From Symsagittifera roscoffensis (lineage: Eukaryota; Xenacoelomorpha; Acoela; Convolutidae), in NCBI RefSeq assembly GCF_963678635.1, contig NC_087062.1, positions 79,731,200 through 79,795,199 of the forward strand: a DNA stretch of 64,000 nucleotides. The letters run 5' to 3'. Positions 19,901 through 29,717 of the stretch are shown one piece after another; the stretch's first letter is position 1, and each line of letters starts with the position of its first letter. The position numbers and the translations under genes were made by a program. The notes beneath the pieces are model-generated. The model worked only from the letters and a program-made list of their open reading frames with translations, had not been told where the DNA came from and searched no databases.

Positions 19901-22900
19901 AGCACCGCTCATAAATCGTTCTAGAAATTCAAAGAGCTTAAAGGGTATCTAATTTTTCTTTGAAAATCGTAGGTTGAGATTTTTTCATTAAAGTCAGTGT
20001 TTTTTTAATGTTTACCTGCATTCATTACTCTTTTAATCTTCGATTGGCTGTTTTTTTTTCAACTTTTAAATGTTTCCGTTGTACCGCAACTTTTGACTCA
20101 ATGTATCGCAACTTTTGGGATCTTTGCTAAAAACTTTTAGGTTTGAATTCCGCTTTTTTCTATGCAAATTGAACTTTCAATTTTTTGTCATGTTGAACTT
20201 CATTCAAGACAAATATAGCAAAATTTTGGTAGATATAATTTTTCTCGACATATTCAAAAAAGTTTGACTTAAAGGCCTGGGAAAATTTGGTGCCGCGTTG
20301 AATATTTTCAATTCTATGCTTCAGGTTTAAAGATGTTTTCCTCGCGCTTTTGAGGTTTGATGATGTTTTCGTCGCGAGTAGAAGTATGGAAATAAATGTA
20401 TGCGTAATTATTTTATTCAAAAGAGTACCGATTTTGATTCGATTAGTATCCGACGTTTTACTAACTTTTGTTCTTGCGATTAGCTACCGAAGGAACAGAC
20501 TGTTTCAGATTTACAACTTGTCTAAAAGAATTATTTGATTGCTTGATTTATAATAAATTGAAAGTCATTGTTTGATTCTACTCATTAAGCGCGAAGGTAA
20601 ACTCAAAGTTTTCAGCTGTTTTTTCAAACTGAAAATTTTCCGCTTGAAAAAAGAATTAGTCGACCTTTTTGTTTACCTGCTTATTTTTGTCGACATGGTT
20701 GTCACATGACGGATTTTTCTGCGCCTCGGTGTATGAAATAGATTCCTTTCTGGGCAAATTCACCCTTCTAATTACACAAACATATCTTGTGTTATAGTAT
20801 GAACTCTTTCCCAGTAGCGTTATCGGTCATATTTTTGCTTGTGTATGCGAAGTGCAACTTCGCCCCCTGTAAACTTTGCTGTAATAGGGTGCTAGACTTT
20901 GTCCGCAAACAATTTTGCAAACACAATTACGTGCTCCATTATGTTTCAAAATCAGTGATGGTTTGGATCTAGAGGTAACTCCCGTGCTTGAGTTAAATCA
21001 AACAAATGTAATTTGTTTGAGTGCGGTCGGGATCCATTTTTTGTATTTTAATTTTTGGAAAAATTCAGTTGCTGTGCTGTAGTTTTTCGCTCATTTTCAT
21101 CGACTGACTTTTCTTCTGAAATAAGCAAGTTTACTTAAACTTATTTTGACATATTCCTTTAATTTTTAAATTTACGACCTATGATTTTTGATAGTTTCCT
21201 TCCAACTTTTTTTGTTTTAAACGTTTCATCGGCGTTAAAAGTTTCGGGAGTTTGTTACAAATTTTTAAATTGCTTCAAATGTTTTGCAGCGCAATTTTGG
21301 TTGGCTTAACGGCCGCTCACTTAACCATTGTCTGCTTAGTTGCTGCTTGAAAAATTTCGTTTCCATACTTATTTCTTACTGACAATTGTGTTTCATGACA
21401 TATATTTCTCAAATTGCACTCAAGACAAATATACAAAAATTTTGATCAAGATGTTTTTTTTCGACTCAATGGTATACGTCTTTTTTCGGCTAGCTTTCTT
21501 TCTATTTCTGTGTTGTATCGCAAGTAGTTGAAGCTCCGCGTCGTCTTTGTTTCACTTGAAATTGTTTTAATCTAAAATCGTTTGTGCTTTTGGCAAACTT
21601 CTGCGCTACTGGAGTTCTGCATCTCAGTTTATGAAGCCCATCAGATAATTCGAAAAATTTAGAAAATAGTTTTGCTTATTTTAGTTGTCGCTTCTTGTTT
21701 TGTCGGTTAAATTGTTTTTTTGATAGGTCTTTTCTTAAGCATTAGAAGCATTTTAGTTTCTTCTTTACCCTTGCGAAAAGTAAGGGCGTTGCCACTTGTT
21801 GCTAGATTTTTTCCCATAAATAACTTTGTTCACAGGATGACTGAATTTAGTGGTCATCTTCATCCGTACTTTTGTCAACTAACTGATAAATTTTGAGCAT
21901 TTCTGCATTGTAAATGCCCGTTCTATCCGAAGTTTTTTTTGTTGGATATAAATTTACAACATTCGTTTTCTATATCCTTTTTTTTTTTTGCGGCGTATGA
22001 TATATCGGCTTAGCGGCGTCTTCTTAAGTCGTTAAATGATTTTAAAAATGAGTTTTTTTTTTTAATTAAAACATTTTTTTTTCGGCTCAACGTGTGCTTG
22101 CTCAAGATTTGTCGACTTTGTTACCACTTTGTACGTTTTGTTTCCATGACCATTTAAAATTCAATTGTTTAACTTTGTGTTTTTTTTTCGGTCCGTTAGT
22201 TGGTCAGGCTATAATTGAGACTGTGTATGCTGTATCACAAATGTTGCAAAGCTTCGCTTCGCCTCTGTTAAATTGTGCAACTTGAAAAAAATAGGAGACT
22301 GGCTGCAAAAATCGCAGACATTTTTTTTGAAACACGCTTCGAAAAAATCGTCACTGATCAGTCTTCAAAGCATGCTACTGATCATAATTTGTTATTTTTC
22401 CGAGAAAGTTGGTTTTCAAAGTTCATGTATGTTAGAAGATACTGCATGAAATATTCTTCATTTTTTTGATATAGGAGGCCTCATTAACCTGCCAGACCAG
22501 TGTGTTATAAAAAATTGAAATTTTAGTCTAGAGTAATTTTAACTTGCTAAGATGTGACAGCAAATATCAGTTTTTTAGTCCGTGTTTGGCCGAATGATGG
22601 CGAATGGGTCTTGTAAGACACATATGTAGATGAACTGCGAAAACAAAAAAGTACTAATGCAATTCCACGTTTGTTTGGCCGAACGGTATTTCAAAAACTT
22701 GTCGGCTTTGTTTCTGCAAATCCATTTGTTTTTCTTTCCAAACGTTGATGATAGAATCTCACTTCTGTGTCAGACAGATGTAAATATTATGAATCCCAGT
22801 TGTTTTTTTTCTATGATGTTTGTTATTATTTTTGGCCTCGCTATTTTCCAACGTTCGCTTGGCTGTTTTCCTATTTGAATCAACGCTTTATATGACAATT

Positions 22901-25065
22901 CCTGAGCAGTTTTTGCATTAGCTGTGATATTTGCTTATTTTTGTCTTAAAATTCGCTTTTTTGGACAAAATGGTGAGCTGTTATTTCATATTAAATCAAG
23001 CTCGCCGTGACTCAAAAAAAATTATCTAAACTTTGGTATAAAACCAATGTTTGGTTACACGTGCCAGCTAGCGAGCGTAGTTTAATAATGTAGATCTTCA
23101 TGTTTGTCGACTTCGCTCTGTCGGTTTAGTTTCCGATTTATTTATATCACTTTGCATACACTACATGCAGCAATCGTCACTCGTAGATATTATTTGGGCA
23201 GTACATGCACTTTCCTCCGATAAAATTTGTGTTGCCGAATTTTTTTCTGATTCTCAGCTTATTGGGTGTTAGCTTTAATTCTGTTGGCTTATTTAGCCAA
23301 TGTTTTGTGTCCTAAAAATTTTTGGTGTGTTTTGAGAACGGTAAGAATCTCACAATATTGTTGTTTCGAATGCTCAAAGTCAACCCCAGAAGGCCGTCTT
23401 TAAAAAAGTTTGAAATAATTTAAACATGATTCTGCTTCTTCAATGGTAACATCGTTCGAAATGTCTGTGCTATTTCTTGAGCGTCATGATCTTTACACAT
23501 GCCGGGCACAGTATAAAACTGCAAAGCTACTTTCTTTGCCAACCTAAGTCGCAAATAGAGGTGCTCGTTTGGCTGCACTTTTGGTATAGTTCCAACCATT
23601 GATAATTTAATAGCATATGTATCTGCTTTATTGGTAGCTAGTTTAAGTTATTCTGGAGCAAATGCGAGGACCTTAGACTCCTGATCTCCAGATCGGAGAT
23701 GATATTCCGGCTCAAAGCAAAAGTTTTATTTTTCTAGTCTTATTTGTACCTTTTTGCCCTATTATAGCTAATTTTTGCCGTTTTCTCGTTCGTTTGTATT
23801 TGCAAAGTGCAGCTTTGCCTCTGTGTTTTATCTTATACTTATTGCATCGCAAGCAGCCTCTGTTTATCAAAAAATAATTGTGTAAAATGAAAGTAACCAG
23901 AATTCAGCAAACTTTGATACGACAATTTACTCAACTCGAATTTTGATAACATTTCCTATATTGGCTGTAGTCGTTTGTTTCAGCGCGACTTCATTAATTT
24001 TCACGGAACCGCATTTCAATTTTTCTTCTGTACAACATTCATTGAACGAAATATTCTTTGAACAATATCAGTTTGCTAGTATTCTGCGCACTACCACATC
24101 AGATTTAGCTGCAGCGAAGTTTTGCCATGAAAATAAAGAAAATTGTTGTCTTATAGTGGATAGCGGGTATTCATTTTCGCATGTGGTGCCATACGTGAAT
24201 CACGTGAAATGTCGAGATGCAATTCTAAGATTAGACGTTGGCGGTAAAATGCTCACCAACTATCTGAAGGATGTCATCTCATATCGTCAGGTTAGAAGCT
24301 TTCTAGCATTAGGCTTGGGTTTCGATTGAGACGTAAAACTTAATTTGAATTTGAAATTATCTGTTGATGGAGTCACTTTGTCTGTTCATAGATTTTATGG
24401 TTTCTTATGATGTGAATTCAGGTAATGAACTCATGGCTTAAACTTGATTTGTATCCGTTGTTTTTTAGCTGCACGTACTTGATGAAACCTTTGTCATGAA
24501 TCAGTGCAAGGAAGACTGCTGTTTCGTCTCAGCAGATTTCTACCGAGATATGAGAACTGCAGCATTGAATGGTCCTGAAAACACCCTCTCACGAGATTAC
24601 ATTCTTCCTGATTATTTGGATGTAAGACGCGGCTATATTCGACAAAAAGAGGAATCTGTCCAAGGCAAACCAGTAATTCGGATGAACAACGAACGATTTG
24701 CAGTACCTGAGGTTTTATTTAGTCCTGCTGATATAGGAATTCAGCAAATGGGAGTTGCCGAATGTATAATGCACGCGATCGGCAAGCTTGACCAAACTTG
24801 TCAGCCCGATTTACTGGCAAATATTGCGTTGATTGGTGGAAATGCATGTTTGCCGGGATTCAAAAGGAGAGTTCACACAGAAGTAAGGACCCTAGCAGAT
24901 TGTCACATGGATGTGAACGTCCATTGCTCCTCGGACCCCTCTTCATATGCATGGCAGGGAGCTAAAGTTCTGGCCAACTCTCCGGAGTTTGCAAATAAGT
25001 TGATCTCTCGGAAAGAGTATCTGGAAAAAGGCAGCGATTTCTGCAATGAGAAATTTAATATTTGA
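16945..25065 (+). CDS. ACTR6: actin-related protein 6 (three exons)
   Basis: Three exons join in frame at GT-AG sites: 16945-17219, 23984-24290 and 24469-25065, giving 392 residues (human ARP6 about 396). Exon 1 has the actin-fold start VLALDNGGWQCKIGY and SGLFYQLPMQKGFLVNWD; exon 2 has FTEPHFNFSSVQ, VDSGYSFSHVVPY and DVGGKMLTNYLKDVISYRQ; exon 3 has LHVLDETF, the ERFAVPEVLF segment, QQMGVAECI and the ending CNEKFNI. These are ARP6 signatures rather than conventional actin. ARP6 is a subunit of the SWR1/SRCAP remodeller that deposits histone H2A.Z. The chosen start gives the expected N-terminus. Intron 1 is 6.76 kb and intron 2 is 178 bp. An ATTAAA lies near 25129. Confidence 0.95.
17220..23983. 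other. ARP6 intron 1, made largely of one composite repeat family
   Basis: Contains repeated modules: a TTGCGATAAGTAA-type block (17242, 18663, 21773), a CGGCTTATG...GGCTTAGTGGC block (17468, 22003), a GTCGTCTTTGTTACC-type block (17629, 22108) and a GCGAAGC-hairpin block (19416, 20846, 21528, 22248, 23802). No protein-coding exon was recognised inside. The many short ORFs in it are phrases of these repeats. The sequence is AT-rich with long T runs. Confidence 0.75.
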
Positions 25066-25167
25066 CCTTGTTATTGATGTACTTTGTTTAAAGATAGTTT
25101 TAGTTGTCCCCGATTTTGAGTTTCTGTACATTAAAAGAACATGCGCGTAAAAGGCTTTCGGTACTTA

Positions 25168-25434
25168 CAGGGACATACAAGAAAGACAAGATTTTTCCGC
25201 ATTAGTCGTCCTACGTTCTTTTTTCCCGGCGATTTTGAGTATATTTCCAGATGGCGTTAAGTTTCCCGATTTCAACTTTAATAGCTTCTCGACAGTTTTA
25301 AAACCCAGGCAGAAAGCCATATATGAAATTCTAGATCCAGTACCTGTATAATTTATCATAACCGAAATATCATATCCTTGGCAGTGTACTTTCGACTTGT
25401 TGTCAATGCCTATGTAAATGAAATCAATATTCAC
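25168..25434 (-). other. unrecognised open stretch between ARP6 and the SNARE gene
   Basis: A minus-strand frame of about 89 codons with varied amino acid composition (SRISYMAFCLGFKTVEKLL, NLTPSGNILKIAGKK). No family is recognised, and no neighbouring exon is evident. The stretch lacks the repeat signatures of the introns. It may be a chance frame or an exon of an antisense gene; support is weak. Confidence 0.2.
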
Positions 25435-25673
25435 TTAAGTGTGAGCTCATGTTTCAGTGCCTTATGTAATTAGATGGGATGGGAACTACGTTGTGAACTG
25501 TGGCTGTGTACTAGACCCATTTGAGGAAATTTGAAGTGAATTGTAATTGTTTTTTTTTTTTGTTATCCGATATTTCGGATATCAGGAAAATCATCAAATC
25601 ATTTAAAAGTTACTGGTTTGACTGGACTCAGAAGCAAAAATCTGTGAAGTGGATTTTAACAGTCACGAAATAA

Positions 25674-25683
25674 AAACTTTCAG
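25674..25683 (+). promoter_or_regulatory. 3' splice acceptor upstream of the SNAP-25-like gene
   Basis: AAAACTTTCAG ends 11 bp before the ATG at 25695. It is preceded by a long T/A-rich stretch. No matching first exon was recognised upstream, so it may accept a spliced leader. Confidence 0.45.
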
Positions 25684-25694
25684 TGCTACTTATA

Positions 25695-26297
25695 ATGGAG
25701 TACAAAACAAGAATGAACGAAGTAAATACGGAGTCGCTAGCCAGCACCCAACGCATGAAAGCCTACTTGGAAGAAGCAGACGGCGCAGCTGTAGAAACTA
25801 TGGCTAACTTGGAATCCCAGGGCGAACAGTTGCGACGCGTGGACAAAAGTCTGGACAGAATAGACCAAGAGATCAGAGTAGCTGACAGAAACTTAACACA
25901 ACTGGATAAATTTTGCGGCATGTGTCTTTGCCCATGCAGAAGAGCGAAGAATCTGAAAAGTTACTCAGATACAGTAGAAATCAAATACGAGAAGAAAAAG
26001 AAAACTCAAAGTAGTAGTCCTAAAAAGAAAAATGAGCCGATGGATAACAATCAGAATGGATCAACAGCAAATCGCTACATCAATCGAGTAGCAAATGATG
26101 ATAAGGAAGATGAAATGGAAGAGAACATGGAGTCAATCTCGGCCTATTTAAAAGACTTGAAAGTGAAGGCGAAAGTCATGGGCAATGAAATTGAAACTCA
26201 AAATGAGACAATTGACCAAATAAATGTGAAGGTGGCGAGAAATAAGGAAAATATCGAATTGTCCAACAAACACGCATCTGATGTTATGGCTCGGTAG
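25695..26297 (+). CDS. SNAP-25/SNAP-23-like Qb,Qc-SNARE (single exon)
   Basis: A 200-residue protein. The first SNARE helix (about 5-70) includes STQRMKAYLEEADGAAVETMANLESQGEQLRRVD with the ionic-layer Gln at residue 42. A cysteine cluster CGMCLCPC (Cys74, 77, 79, 81) matches the palmitoylated membrane anchor of SNAP-25. The linker (about 85-125) is Lys-rich and shortened. The second SNARE helix (about 133-198) contains NRVANDDKEDEMEENMESIS and MGNEIETQNETID with the second zero-layer Gln at 169. The protein would pair with syntaxin and synaptobrevin to drive vesicle fusion at the plasma membrane. The ATG at 25695 was chosen over an upstream in-frame GTG. Absence of introns is unusual for SNAP-25 genes; a retrocopy or general intron loss is possible. 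Confidence 0.93.
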   Translation: MEYKTRMNEVNTESLASTQRMKAYLEEADGAAVETMANLESQGEQLRRVDKSLDRIDQEIRVADRNLTQLDKFCGMCLCPCRRAKNLKSYSDTVEIKYEKKKKTQSSSPKKKNEPMDNNQNGSTANRYINRVANDDKEDEMEENMESISAYLKDLKVKAKVMGNEIETQNETIDQINVKVARNKENIELSNKHASDVMAR

Positions 26298-26524
26298 ACA
26301 TACTGAATTCATCAGTTTGTTAGTTAATCTTAATTATAGAAGCACAAAATCAGCTGTCATCTTCAAAGAATCAAATAAATGGTCAGTTCAATCAAAAGTG
26401 ATCTAATCAAAATCAGAAGTCTAATGTCATCTTTCAATCAATTTACTATCTTACCAGGTGCTGAAGTCTTTCAATCTTCCGCGTGCCTTCTTTTGTATAC
26501 AACTTTGATAATATGTAGACATGA

Positions 26525-26530
26525 AATAAA
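26525..26530 (+). terminator. AATAAA polyadenylation signal of the SNAP-25-like gene
   Basis: A canonical hexamer about 228 bp after the stop codon. A T-rich stretch follows within 50 bp. Suggests that the upstream transcript has its own 3' end even if the genes are cotranscribed. Confidence 0.55.
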
Positions 26531-26605
26531 ACTGGTATTTGGTTAGTATGTTTTAGTACATTATACTTTTAGTTTTAATTTTTGTAGGTATTCTTCAGTC
26601 GAAAT

Positions 26606-26945
26606 TCAATATTTCATTGGCAAAATTTGTTCACTTTCACCGCTAACTGAGTTGTTGCCTTGAAACTGAAGCTGATTGACATTGATATCAAAGTTGAAAG
26701 CGTAGTCATCCTTAGCCAGCAACTCCAAATAACAATGCGAAGTTTTCAAGTTGGGTGCCAGAAAGAAAAATAACCAGTTAGATACCGGGATCCTTTGGCT
26801 CCCCTGTAAATTGGCTTCTGGTCGAAACGTTCTCTGTAACTTTTGGAGCAAATATGTAACTCTTATTGTCCGACCAGCTCCGAAAATTTTTGGGAAGGAT
26901 GTTGGAGTCTGTCATTTGTCCACAAGATAGTGTACTGCAAAAACG
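26606..26945 (-). pseudogene. unrecognised exon or pseudogene fragment with one frameshift
   Basis: On the minus strand two adjoining frames both read like protein: CGQMTDSNILPKNFRSWSD to EPKDPG, then WLFFFLAPNLKTSHCYLELL to SVSGESEQ ending in a stop at 26606. A one-base change near 26784 would unite them. A pyrimidine tract and TGCAG immediately precede the first piece (26940), like an exon acceptor. No family is recognised. It may be a decayed gene tail or an exon with an assembly error. Confidence 0.3.
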
Positions 26946-28016
26946 TGGTATCATATTTACACCTGCGAGAATAAGTGTCTTCTACGCGAGAACTAGACTT
27001 TTTTCCCGTAATCTGTAAAAAATTGTGAAGTTGCTTTATAAGTGAACCTTAGCAACTTCGATACTCCTTCTTACTTGGCCTAGAGGTAACGCGGTTGCCT
27101 TTGTACCCTAAGGCCTGGATTTTTTTTCACTATGTTTGAAAATGATTTTTTTTCAGCAAATTTGTATCAGGAAACTGTTCTGTCAGCAAATTTCATCGTT
27201 GGTTTACTCCTGTAATTTATAAATTTAGTAGCTCTGAAGTCGTATATTTTCTTGGTTTTCTTTTTTTTCTCAAAAGCTTTAGTCGGCATAAGTTGTTTCG
27301 GCTTATGTTTAATCGGCTGAGTTACCTTATTTTGATTCGCTTTAAAGGCGAAAAATAATTGATTTTTTTAAACGTTTAAAGTTTTAAAACTTATTGCTCA
27401 AATTTTTTGTGACAACAATTTCTTAAAGATTTTTTTTTGTTTTCGGGTCAATGGGCGTCTACCTATTCATAAGCGAATTTAGGGGGGCTGGGAGCAGACG
27501 CTCCTTCCCTTCAAGGATTCGACCTCATACTGAAACAAAGAGTCCCCCCTTTGTACTAAATTAAGACATTCACTTTTGGCTGAGCGAACGTAAATTTTCT
27601 ATAAGCTCCAGTGGTGCCAAATTACTAATTTTGAAGGGGGGAATTCTAGATCCGCCCTTTCACCCAAATTTTTCGGCTTGATGGCATTCGGTAAATAAAG
27701 AAAGCTTAATTAATGCTGGTTGCTGAGTTTTTCGACGGTTTTTCTAAAATTATTTTAATTATTTCCCTTTTTTTTGATGTAGTTATTTCCGTCTCATTTT
27801 CTATTAGCTAGCTTCGACTGCTGCGCTTGCGTTGTAGCGAAAGTGATGCGAAGCTCCGCTTAGCCTGTGTGAAATTCTTAATTTTGATTCGAAATATATG
27901 AAAAAAATCTCTGTTTGAACTCAGCTGTTTGTTTGCTGGCAACTTAGTAAAAAACTTAATGATTAGTTCCTTGTGGTCGATTTAGATTAAATTTGGGGGT
28001 TTTGCAACTGCTAATT
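26946..28016. repeat. composite repeat copy between the SNARE gene and ROMO1
   Basis: Runs through the modules in order: CACCTGCGAGAATAAGTG near 26960, GAACTAGACTTTTTTCCCGTAA, the tRNA-like CCTAGAGGTAACGCGGTTGCC at 27080 ended by T8 at 27120, the CGGCTTATG block at 27300, and the GCGAAGCTCCGCTTAGCC hairpin at 27848. A further segment (27478-27660, TTTAGGGGGGCTGGG ... TCTAGATCCGCCC) has ends resembling the hAT-like MITE of 56 kb. No gene is seen. Confidence 0.65.
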
Positions 28017-28027
28017 TTTTGTTCCAG
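28017..28027 (+). promoter_or_regulatory. 3' splice acceptor upstream of ROMO1
   Basis: TTTTTGTTCCAG ends 8 bp before the ATG at 28036, after a pyrimidine-rich tract. Candidate spliced-leader or 5' UTR intron acceptor. Confidence 0.5.
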
Positions 28028-28035
28028 ATAATTAG

Positions 28036-28290
28036 ATGCCTGTAGGAGGTAGTCAGCGCAGGCCTGCGCAGCAGCAGGCGTCATGTTTCAAACGAATGCA
28101 GATGGGCTTTCTCATGGGTATCGGAGTAGGCTCGGCAGCCGGCGTCATTTTTAGTCTCTTCGGAGTCCCCACCCTTATCAAGGCTGGATTCACGCCTGCT
28201 AAGATTGCGATGCAATCTGCTAAAACAGTGGGAGCCACTGGATTCAGTTTTGGAACCTTCATGTCAATTGGAACTGGAATCAGATGTTGA
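28036..28290 (+). CDS. ROMO1: reactive oxygen species modulator 1 homolog
   Basis: An 84-residue protein (human ROMO1 has 79). Conserved features are the Cys-Phe start of the core (SCFKRMQMGFLMGIGVG), a first membrane helix about 23-45, a short basic loop, a second helix about 60-80 with GFSFGTFMSIG, and the invariant C-terminus GTGIRC. The family (ROMO1/Mgr2) sits in the mitochondrial inner membrane, where the yeast protein is part of the TIM23 translocase. The N-terminus is Gln-rich and the loop between helices is diverged. Intronless; no clear AATAAA follows. Confidence 0.9.
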   Translation: MPVGGSQRRPAQQQASCFKRMQMGFLMGIGVGSAAGVIFSLFGVPTLIKAGFTPAKIAMQSAKTVGATGFSFGTFMSIGTGIRC

Positions 28291-29000
28291 TTAAATTTCT
28301 ATGACTTAATGAACTTTTATTTGCAAATGCTATCTTGAATATTTGAAGAAAAAAAATCAAACTGCTGATACATTTGAGCGTGCGTAAAGAGATGGTTTTT
28401 ATCCTTGCATTTTGCAAGGATGTTGCAACCGGGTACTAGATTGTTTCACAGAATTCGCTGATAAGAAGTAATTGGCTGTTCAACAGACTCAATTTCAATG
28501 ACTATATCTGTTATGTAGAGGTAACGTAAATTCTTAAAAGTTCTCATCATTTCTTTTTCCAATAATTTTTTGCTTTATTTGAATTCATGAAAAGATTTGC
28601 AAATGGCTGTTCATCTCGAATTTGAGAGTGGCGGTTTTCAGTTAAACGTTTCAAAATAATTGAATTTTTTAATTTATTTTTTATTCTCCTTAGATTTCAT
28701 TCCCGCCTTTGTATAAATCAGTCCTACAATTACTGCTGCTGTTTTTGACGAGCCTAAATAATGCTGTTTTTCAAATAGATAATGAAAACTTCGGTTACTT
28801 CAGATTTTTCACTAGATGCTTGTAAAAACCAACTTGGTTACTTAAGCTTTTTTAACCAGTTGCTTTTGGTTATGGAAAATTGGGATGCTTCCTTTTAGTC
28901 CAGATTGTCAATGTCTTGTCTTGAATGCTGAAGTCGACTATTCTAATCTCGTTTTCATTCTGAAGATTTAAAAGTCATATTTCACTTACATTCTGTGATG
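28291..29000. other. spacer between ROMO1 and NEDD8
   Basis: AT-rich. Holds one CCTTGCATTTTGCAAGGATGTTGCAACCGGGTACTAG block near 28402-28440, a module of the dispersed composite family with a small inverted repeat, and GTAGAGGTAACG at 28515. No ORF of interest. Confidence 0.45.
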
Positions 29001-29010
29001 AATCTTTCAG
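29001..29010 (+). promoter_or_regulatory. 3' splice acceptor upstream of NEDD8
   Basis: AATCTTTCAG ends 21 bp before the ATG at 29032. Same arrangement as at the other plus-strand genes. Confidence 0.45.
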
Positions 29011-29031
29011 ATAGTCGTGCAGTTTCTAAAC

Positions 29032-29292
29032 ATGCTGATTAAGGTGAAAACTTTAACGGGCAAGGAAATTGAGATCGACATTGAACCAAATGACAAAGTG
29101 GAGCGAATAAAAGAGAGAGTCGAGGAGAAGGAGGGGATCCCGCCTCCGCAGCAGCGTCTCATTTTCGCCGGCAAACAGATGAACGATGACAAGACGGCCG
29201 AGTACTACAGAATCGCGGGCGGGTCCGTCCTGCATCTAGTGTTGGCTCTCAGAGGTGGCGGAGACATCAAACCACATAGTTTTACCTCATAG
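29032..29292 (+). CDS. NEDD8: NEDD8 ubiquitin-like modifier
   Basis: An 86-residue precursor starting [19 protein letters not shown], almost identical to human NEDD8 (81 residues). The diagnostic Ala72 (LALRGG; ubiquitin has Arg) and the di-Gly at 75-76 are present. A ten-residue tail [10 protein letters not shown] would be removed by a NEDD8 protease before conjugation. The mature protein is attached to cullins to activate cullin-RING E3 ligases. Replacements of note are Phe-Ala for Tyr-Ser at 45-46 (IFAGKQ) and GGSVLH retained. The upstream in-frame GTG is not used as start because family members begin MLIKVKTL. Single exon; ATTAAA near 29418. Confidence 0.97.
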   Translation: MLIKVKTLTGKEIEIDIEPNDKVERIKERVEEKEGIPPPQQRLIFAGKQMNDDKTAEYYRIAGGSVLHLVLALRGGGDIKPHSFTS

Positions 29293-29655
29293 TACACGAA
29301 TGGCTGCTTATTGGATCAAACGTGTGATGTGAACAGAAACCTTTTCACATGTTATTGTTAGGGTTACTTGAATGAATATGGCTATAAGAGTTTATTAACT
29401 CGCTCGCTAGTCGCAATTAAATTTGAAACTTGTTTAATTTACGTTTTATTATATCCAATCTCATCGGAGCCGAATGTATTGTTGTAGGCGAATCCAAGCA
29501 AATGTTGGAACTGCGATTTTGTTTATATGTAGTTAATTTTATTTTCACTCAATTACCTTTTTGTTGACAAAAACAAAGCCAGCTTTATAAGCTAAAGCAA
29601 CAACCCGGAAGCGTTTGACCAAAGGTATGTAGCTAAAGTTGTTTAACCAGTTCAG
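29293..29655. other. spacer between NEDD8 and PDPK1
   Basis: AT-rich 360 bp containing the NEDD8 3' end and the PDPK1 leader region. No repeat module or RNA gene was recognised. Confidence 0.4.
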
Positions 29656-29667
29656 TTTTATTTTCAG
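29656..29667 (+). promoter_or_regulatory. 3' splice acceptor upstream of PDPK1
   Basis: TTTTATTTTCAG ends 50 bp before the ATG at 29718. A short upstream ORF (ATG at 29682, ten codons including its TGA) lies in the resulting leader, in frame with the main ORF but closed by TGA. Confidence 0.45.
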
Positions 29668-29717
29668 ATTAATAGTTAGCTAATGGTTATCTCCAAATTC
29701 ATAATTGGCTGAAAAGA

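Noticed and set aside
29032-29292. Possible ubiquitin gene instead of NEDD8
   Set aside because: The sequence begins [16 protein letters not shown] and has Ala at position 72, both specific to NEDD8.
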